Shown here piece after piece: positions 59,089 through 64,000 of a DNA stretch of 64,000 nucleotides. Within the stretch, counting starts at the first letter, position 1. The number at the start of each line of letters is the position of its first letter. The notes under the pieces were generated by a model, which was not told where the DNA came from, searched no databases, and saw nothing but the letters and a program-made list of their open reading frames with translations. The translations under genes were made by a program, and so were the position numbers. The stretch is from JACVRW01 sp963827065 (lineage in GTDB: Bacteria > Actinomycetota > Thermoleophilia > Solirubrobacterales > Thermoleophilaceae): assembly GCA_963827065.1 (NCBI GenBank), contig CAWGZM010000012.1:1-64000 (forward strand), in the 5' to 3' direction.

Positions 59089-59942
59089 GGTACCTGCTCC
59101 GCTACCACGCCGAGTATCGCTACTCGGGGCCCGTCTTCGACCAGCACAACGTCCTGCGCGTGACGCCGGCCACGACGCCGCTGCAGCGCGTGCGGGGGTT
59201 CCGCGTGGTCGTCGAGCCGAGCGCCCGGACGCGCACCTACAGCGACTACTTCGGCACCGAGGTGGTCGAGTTCAACGTCCCGGGCGAGCACGAGCGCCTG
59301 GCGATCACGGCCGAGGGCGAGGTCGTCAACGAGGAGCCGAGCGCGCCGCCGCACGGCGACTGGGAGCTGACCAAGGCGGGCGCCTACACGGACCGCGGCG
59401 GCGAGTTCCTGCTGCGCGCGGACGACGAGCCCGGCAACGGCGGCTTGGCGGAGCTGCGTGACGCGATCGCCACGGACACGCCCCGGCAGACGCTCGAGGC
59501 GCTCTGCCGGGTGATCCCGGACCGCTTCGAGTACAAGCCCGGCGCCACCTTCGTCGGCTCGACGGTCGACGACCTGCTCGAGGGCGGCGCCGGCGTCTGC
59601 CAGGACTTCGTGCACCTGTCGCTGATCCTCCTGCGCGACGCCGGCCTCGCGGCGCGCTACGTGTCGGGCTATCTCTTTGCCAGCCCCGAGAACGGCGGCG
59701 GGAACTCCGTCGAGGTCAACACGCACGCCTGGGTGGAGGCGCTAGTGCCCGGCGCCGACGGCGAGGAGGCCGTCTGGGTCGGGGCCGATCCGACCAACCG
59801 CACGCTCGCCGGAGACGAGCACGTGAAGATCGGCCACGGCCGCCATTACGGGGACGTGGCGCCTATCCGCGGCGTCTACCGCGGGGCCGGCGGAGCGGCC
59901 GGCCACGAGGTGAACGTGCGCATGACCCGCGTCACTTCATAA
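59085..59942 (+). CDS. Transglutaminase-like cysteine protease (alpha-E associated)
   Basis: The 285-residue product starts RYLLRYHAEYRYSGPVFDQHNVLR (the N-terminal beta domain). Its catalytic triad is visible: Cys in GGAGVCQDFVHL, His in VNTHAWVEAL and Asp in WVGADPTN. In this conserved gene set it may process or crosslink the peptide made by the ATP-grasp protein (inference). It overlaps the alpha-E stop by 4 bp (ATGA). Confidence 0.92.
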   Translation: MRYLLRYHAEYRYSGPVFDQHNVLRVTPATTPLQRVRGFRVVVEPSARTRTYSDYFGTEVVEFNVPGEHERLAITAEGEVVNEEPSAPPHGDWELTKAGAYTDRGGEFLLRADDEPGNGGLAELRDAIATDTPRQTLEALCRVIPDRFEYKPGATFVGSTVDDLLEGGAGVCQDFVHLSLILLRDAGLAARYVSGYLFASPENGGGNSVEVNTHAWVEALVPGADGEEAVWVGADPTNRTLAGDEHVKIGHGRHYGDVAPIRGVYRGAGGAAGHEVNVRMTRVTS

Positions 59943-59958
59943 AGTAAAGTCATAGGAC

Positions 59959-61722
59959 GTGCAAACGTTTTGGCGCCTGCTCGGATTCCTGCGCCCCTAT
60001 CGCCGAGGGGTGATTTTCTCATTCGTGCTGGCGGCGTTCGCGATGGGCACGGGCGTGCTGATTCCCTACCTCGTCGGTCAGACGGTGAACGAGATCGACA
60101 GCGGCGGCGTCAACCTGTGGCCGCTGGCGCTCGCCGTCGCGGGCGCAGGCGTTTTCAGGCTCGCCTTCAGCGTGTCCCGCCGGCTCGTGGCGGGCCGGGT
60201 CTCGCTTGGCGTCGAGTACGACCTGCGCAACCGCATGTACGAGCACCTGCACTCGCTCGAGCTCGCCTTCTTCGACACCCAGCAGACCGGGCAGCTGATG
60301 TCGCGCTCGACCGTGGACCTGCAGTCCGTGCGCTTCTTCCTCGGCTACGGGCTCATCTTCATCGTGCAGTCGGCGTTCACGATCCTGATCGCCGCGGGCG
60401 TGATGCTCGTGGTCGACCCGGTACTGGCCGCGATTGCGCTGGCGCCGATGCCGTTCGTGATCTGGGTGTCGTTCCGCTACGGGCGCCGCAACAGGCCGGC
60501 GACCCAGGAGGTGCAGCAGCGCATCGCGGAGCTGACCGCGGAGGCCGAGGAGAACATCTCCGGCGTGCGCGTCGTCAAGGCGTTCGCACAGGAGGAGCGC
60601 CAGCTGCGGCGCTTCTCGCGCGCGGTCGCGCGCGTCTTCGACCAGTCGATGGTCTCGACGCGCCTGCGCGCCTTCTACGCGCCGTTCATCGGCTTCCTCC
60701 CCCAGCTCGGGCTCGCTGCAGTCCTCTTCGTCGGCGGCCGCCAGGCGATCAACGGCACGCTCGCCGTCGGCGACTTCGTCGCGTTCTACGGCTACGTGCT
60801 GATGCTCACCTCGCCGATGCGCATGCTGGGCATCGCGCTCGGAATGGCGCAGCGCGCGGTGGCGAGCGGCGCGCGCGTGTTCGAGCTGCTCGACCGCCAG
60901 CCGAAGCTCACCGCTCCGGCCGACGCGCCGCCGCTGCCGCCGGGCGCCGGGCGCGTCTCGTTCCGCGACGTGAGCTTCGGCTACGACGCCGGCGAGCCCG
61001 TCCTGCGCGACGTCGATCTCGAGGTCGACGCCGGGCGCACGGTTGCGCTGGTCGGACCGACGGGCTCCGGCAAGACCACGCTCGTGATGCTGATCCCGCG
61101 CCTGTACGACGCCGACGAGGGCACCGTGCTCGTCGACGGCGTGGACGTGCGCGCGGTCGACCCGACCTCGCTGCGGAACGAGGTGGCCGTCGTGTCGGAC
61201 GACGCGTTCCTCTTCTCCGCCACGCTGCGCGACAACATCGCCTACGCGCGGCCCGAGGCATCCGAGCAGCAGGTGCTCGAGGCGGTCCGCCGCGCCGGCC
61301 TGTCCGAGCTCGTCGACGACCTTCCCGACGGTCTCGACACGCTCGTGGGCGAGCGAGGCCTCACGCTTTCCGGCGGCCAGCGCCAGCGCGTCGCCATCGC
61401 GCGCGCACTGATCGCGGAGCCGCGCATCCTCATCCTGGACGACGCCACCTCGAGCGTCGACGCGACCACCGAGAGCCGCATCAAGGGAGCGCTGCGCGAG
61501 GTGATGGAGGGCCGCACGACTTTCGTGATCGCCCACCGGCTGTCGACGATCTCGCTCGCCGACGAGGTGGTGGTGCTCGAGGACGGCCGCGTCATGGCGC
61601 GCGGCACGCACGAGGAGCTGCTCGACGATTCGCCGCTCTACCGCGAGATCGCCGAGAAGGGCCTCCCCGACCAGGTGTTCCTCAACCGCGAGGATCCCGA
61701 GCGCGAGGTGGCGGGACTGTGA
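59959..61722 (+). CDS. ABC exporter half-transporter A (degenerate Walker B)
   Basis: The 587-residue product has six membrane spans (about 15-310) and an ATPase domain. Walker A is GPTGSGKTT (about 366), the signature LSGGQRQ, and Walker B LILDD, where the catalytic Glu is Asp; the H-loop is IAHRLS. It starts at GTG 59959, just after an AT-richer patch (ATAAAGTAAAGTCATAGG). Its stop overlaps the next gene by GTGA, so the two halves form a heterodimeric exporter. Confidence 0.92.
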   Translation: MQTFWRLLGFLRPYRRGVIFSFVLAAFAMGTGVLIPYLVGQTVNEIDSGGVNLWPLALAVAGAGVFRLAFSVSRRLVAGRVSLGVEYDLRNRMYEHLHSLELAFFDTQQTGQLMSRSTVDLQSVRFFLGYGLIFIVQSAFTILIAAGVMLVVDPVLAAIALAPMPFVIWVSFRYGRRNRPATQEVQQRIAELTAEAEENISGVRVVKAFAQEERQLRRFSRAVARVFDQSMVSTRLRAFYAPFIGFLPQLGLAAVLFVGGRQAINGTLAVGDFVAFYGYVLMLTSPMRMLGIALGMAQRAVASGARVFELLDRQPKLTAPADAPPLPPGAGRVSFRDVSFGYDAGEPVLRDVDLEVDAGRTVALVGPTGSGKTTLVMLIPRLYDADEGTVLVDGVDVRAVDPTSLRNEVAVVSDDAFLFSATLRDNIAYARPEASEQQVLEAVRRAGLSELVDDLPDGLDTLVGERGLTLSGGQRQRVAIARALIAEPRILILDDATSSVDATTESRIKGALREVMEGRTTFVIAHRLSTISLADEVVVLEDGRVMARGTHEELLDDSPLYREIAEKGLPDQVFLNREDPEREVAGL

Positions 61723-63506
61723 GCGCGCGCCAGGTCCTGAGCGCCGTCCGCGGCGAGCCGCGCCGGCTCGGCAAGCTGCGCCACCTGCTGGCGCTGCTGC
61801 GCCCCTACCGCGGGCGCGTCGTGCTGATGCTGATCGCGCTGGTGCTCGCCACGGCCGCCGCGCTTGTCCCGCCCTACCTGGCCGGCCTGGCGATCGACGC
61901 CGGCATCGAGGACGGGGACGTGAACGCGCTCACGATGATCCTGATCGCCTTCATCGCGGCGGCCCTCATCAACTGGGGCGCCACCTACGTGCAGACCTAC
62001 CTCATCAACTGGGTCGGCCAGCGCGCGCTTCAGGACCTCCGCATCCAGCTCTTCGAGCACCTGCAGCAGCTCTCGATCGGGTTCTACTCGCGCAACAAGG
62101 CGGGCGTCCTGATCTCGCGGCTGACGAACGACGTGCAGGCGCTCGACCAGCTCGTGACCGAGGGCATCGCGACGCTCTTCTCGGCGACGCTCACGCTGAT
62201 CGGCACGGCGGTGATCCTGATCGTGCTCGATCCGAGCCTCGCGCTCGTGACCTTCCTGACCTTCCCGGTGCTGCTGGTCGGCAGCGTGATCTTCCGGCTC
62301 GCTTCGACGGGCGCCTACCGGCTCACGCGCGAGAAGATCGCCTTCGTCACCGCCTACCTGCAGGAGACGCTCTCGGGCGTGCGGATCGTGCGCGCGTTCG
62401 GCCAGGAGCCGCGCCACAAGCGCCGCTTCGCAGAGCTGAACGACGAGCACCGCGACGCCAACATGAAGACGGTCTACCTGAACGCCGCCTACTTCCCGTC
62501 GGTGGAGCTGCTCTCCGCGGTCGCCACGGCGGCGATCCTGATCTACGGCGGCAACCAGGTGCTCGACGAGGCGGTCACGATCGGCGTGCTGGCCTCGTTC
62601 GTCTTCTACCTGCAGAGCTTCTTCGACCCGATCCAGTCGCTCTCGCAGCTGTACACGACCTACCAGGCCGGCATGGCCGCGCTCGACAAGATCTTCGAGC
62701 TGCTCGACGAGGAGCCCGACCTGCGCGACCGCCCGGGCGCCGTCGACCTGCCGCGCGTGCGCGGCGAGATCGAGTTCGACGACGTGACCTTCTCCTACGG
62801 GTTGAAGGAGGACGAGGCCCCGGCGCTCGACGCCGTGTCGCTGCACGTGCCGCCCGGGCAGACGGTGGCGCTCGTCGGCGCGACCGGCGCCGGCAAGTCG
62901 ACCCTCGCGAAGCTGGTCGCACGCTTCTACGACCCGCAGCACGGGAGCGTGCTGATCGACGGGCACGACCTGCGCGACGTGACCGAGCACTCGCTGCGCT
63001 CGCAGCTCGGCATCGTGCCGCAGGAGAGCTTCCTGTTCTCGGGCACGATCCGCGACAACATCGCGTTCGGGCGCCCTGGGGCGACCGACGACGAGGTCCG
63101 CGACGCCGCGCGCGCGGTCGGCGCCGACGTGTTCATTACGCGGCTGCCGGACGGCTACGACACCGAGGTCGGCGAGCGCGGCGTCCACCTGTCGGCCGGG
63201 CAGCGCCAGCTGGTCGCGTTCGCACGCGCCGCGGCGGCCGACCCGCGCATCCTGATCCTCGACGAGGCGACCTCGAACGTGGACGTGCGCACCGAGTCGC
63301 AGATCGAGCGCGGGCTTCGGCGGCTCCTGGCCGGGCGAACGGCGCTCGTGATCGCCCACCGGCTCTCGACGATCCGCGGCGCCGGCCGGATCGTGGTGCT
63401 CGACCACGGCCGGGTGGCGGAGCAGGGCACGCATGACGAGCTGCTGGAAGCGGACGGCGCCTACGCGCGGCTGTATCGCGACTGGGCCGAGCAGGCCGCG
63501 GCCTAG
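61719..63506 (+). CDS. ABC exporter half-transporter B
   Basis: The 595-residue product has six spans (about 25-330) and an ATPase domain with Walker A GATGAGKST (about 387), a normal Walker B LILDEATSNVD, and a modified signature LSAGQ in place of LSGGQ. Together with subunit A's Walker B Asp, one ATP site is degenerate and the other intact, the asymmetric design known from heterodimeric exporters such as TM287/288. The start is GTG 61719. The substrate is unknown. Confidence 0.92.
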   Translation: MSARQVLSAVRGEPRRLGKLRHLLALLRPYRGRVVLMLIALVLATAAALVPPYLAGLAIDAGIEDGDVNALTMILIAFIAAALINWGATYVQTYLINWVGQRALQDLRIQLFEHLQQLSIGFYSRNKAGVLISRLTNDVQALDQLVTEGIATLFSATLTLIGTAVILIVLDPSLALVTFLTFPVLLVGSVIFRLASTGAYRLTREKIAFVTAYLQETLSGVRIVRAFGQEPRHKRRFAELNDEHRDANMKTVYLNAAYFPSVELLSAVATAAILIYGGNQVLDEAVTIGVLASFVFYLQSFFDPIQSLSQLYTTYQAGMAALDKIFELLDEEPDLRDRPGAVDLPRVRGEIEFDDVTFSYGLKEDEAPALDAVSLHVPPGQTVALVGATGAGKSTLAKLVARFYDPQHGSVLIDGHDLRDVTEHSLRSQLGIVPQESFLFSGTIRDNIAFGRPGATDDEVRDAARAVGADVFITRLPDGYDTEVGERGVHLSAGQRQLVAFARAAAADPRILILDEATSNVDVRTESQIERGLRRLLAGRTALVIAHRLSTIRGAGRIVVLDHGRVAEQGTHDELLEADGAYARLYRDWAEQAAA

Positions 63507-63512
63507 CGGACC

Positions 63513-63938
63513 GTGAGCCGGGCGGTCGAGGAGTCAAACCGCCGCATGCTGCGGGCGCGCGACGCGATGGACCGCGACTACGCGGGGCCGCTCGACGTCG
63601 CGACCCTGGCAAAGATCGCGCACGTCTCCGAGGCGCACTTCATTCGGGTCTTTCGGGCCACCTTCGGCGAGACGCCGCACCGCTACCTGCAGCGGCGCCG
63701 GATCGAGCGAGCGATGTTCCTGCTGAGGGAGAGCGAACGCAGCGTGACCGAGATCTGCTTCGACGTGGGCTTCACGAGCCTCGGGACGTTCAGCCGCACG
63801 TTCAACCAGATCGTCGGCGAGCCGCCGACCACATACCGCTGGCGTGCCGCAGATCTCCGCGCGGTGCCCGCCTGTTTCGCGAAGGCCTGGACGAGACCGA
63901 GCAGTTTTGGAGAAGCACGTACTCCGCGCGCGAATTAG
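63513..63938 (+). CDS. AraC-type HTH protein
   Basis: The 141-residue product consists of an AraC/XylS DNA-binding domain only: two helix-turn-helix units (LDVATLAKIAHVSEAHFIRVFRATFGETPHRYLQRRRIERAM, and RSVTEICFDVGFTSLGTFSRTFNQIVGEPPTTYR). No N-terminal sensor domain is present. It starts at GTG 63513, 6 bp after the ABC gene. A VOC gene follows after 10 bp, a common pairing in Actinobacteria, so that gene may be its target. Confidence 0.88.
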   Translation: MSRAVEESNRRMLRARDAMDRDYAGPLDVATLAKIAHVSEAHFIRVFRATFGETPHRYLQRRRIERAMFLLRESERSVTEICFDVGFTSLGTFSRTFNQIVGEPPTTYRWRAADLRAVPACFAKAWTRPSSFGEARTPRAN

Positions 63939-63948
63939 CCTCGCGCTC

Positions 63949-64000
63949 ATGCCCAACCGAATCACTCACACACAGGTCTATGTACTCGATCAGGACGAGG
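63949..64000 (+). CDS. VOC family protein, N-terminal end
   Basis: The first 17 codons, from ATG 63949, read PNRITHTQVYVLDQDE, the first beta strand and turn of VOC proteins located beside AraC-type regulators. The gene runs off the right edge. Confidence 0.6.
   Translation, partial: MPNRITHTQVYVLDQDE

Noticed and set aside
60019..63434. Long minus-strand frames opposite the ABC exporter genes
   Set aside because: They are antisense shadows rich in His/Arg/Glu with no domain order, whereas the plus strand has all ABC motifs.

Overview
The window is GC-rich, densely coded DNA from a high-GC Gram-positive bacterium. The gene set (Family 1 encapsulin with a ferritin-like cargo, two Ku proteins, several TetR/LacI/LuxR/AraC regulators, DUF2243, DUF4031, DUF1348 and DUF4396 proteins, and a peptidoglycan-binding/resolvase fusion next to a sugar transferase) fits Actinomycetota. 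Class Thermoleophilia (Solirubrobacterales-like) is my best guess. This is an inference from gene content, since no rRNA or complete tRNA is present. Nearly all of the window is chromosomal housekeeping or accessory metabolism, apart from one integrated element.

Layout. 0-2.6 kb: the end of a BBE-type FAD oxidase, a flavin monooxygenase, then a gene-poor stretch holding two tRNA 3'-half sequences in direct orientation. 2.7-7.1 kb: an envelope cluster behind two copies of a 21-bp repeat. It encodes a repeat-rich Pro/Ala/Glu stalk with signal peptide and an LPLTG-type C-terminus (reading frame broken three times), a protein that joins two peptidoglycan-binding domains through one membrane span to a serine-recombinase-like domain lacking the catalytic serine, and a WcaJ-type sugar transferase. 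7.6-17.6 kb: a CitE-MaoC fusion plus CaiB CoA-transferase (itaconate/mesaconate-type cleavage), a LuxR regulator, two methyltransferases, an M23 fragment, a secreted protein, the encapsulin pair and a VOC protein. 17.7-34.1 kb: CPA1 antiporter, epoxide-hydrolase-like enzyme, LacI regulator facing a GH32-like gene with a palindromic site in front, metzincin with seven FG-GAP-like repeats, an alkyl-DHAP-synthase-like flavoenzyme, M28 peptidase, small enzymes, TetR, a membrane protein, a shortened ECF sigma factor and a P450.

34.2-46.5 kb: the DUF899 gene is split by an ~11.5-kb element that begins with a large serine recombinase and carries an excisionase-type regulator operon, an HExxH protein, several zinc-ribbon and DUF proteins and some cargo. 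Removing the element between two GC dinucleotides (34848-34849 and 46379-46380) restores an uninterrupted 248-codon DUF899 gene, which fixes both ends. Immediately downstream are two Ku genes.

46.5-64 kb: Ku pair, remnant of a BTAD-type regulator, frameshifted M14 carboxypeptidase, secreted lipase-like hydrolase, QsdR-type TetR, GNAT, DUF4031, then a tight operon of SRPBCC, circularly permuted ATP-grasp, alpha-E and transglutaminase proteins, a heterodimeric ABC exporter, an AraC-type protein and the start of a VOC protein.

The two most unusual items are the transmembrane peptidoglycan-binding/pseudo-resolvase protein in its three-gene cluster, and the precisely delimited recombinase element, whose recombinase frame has no ordinary start codon upstream of its catalytic serine.
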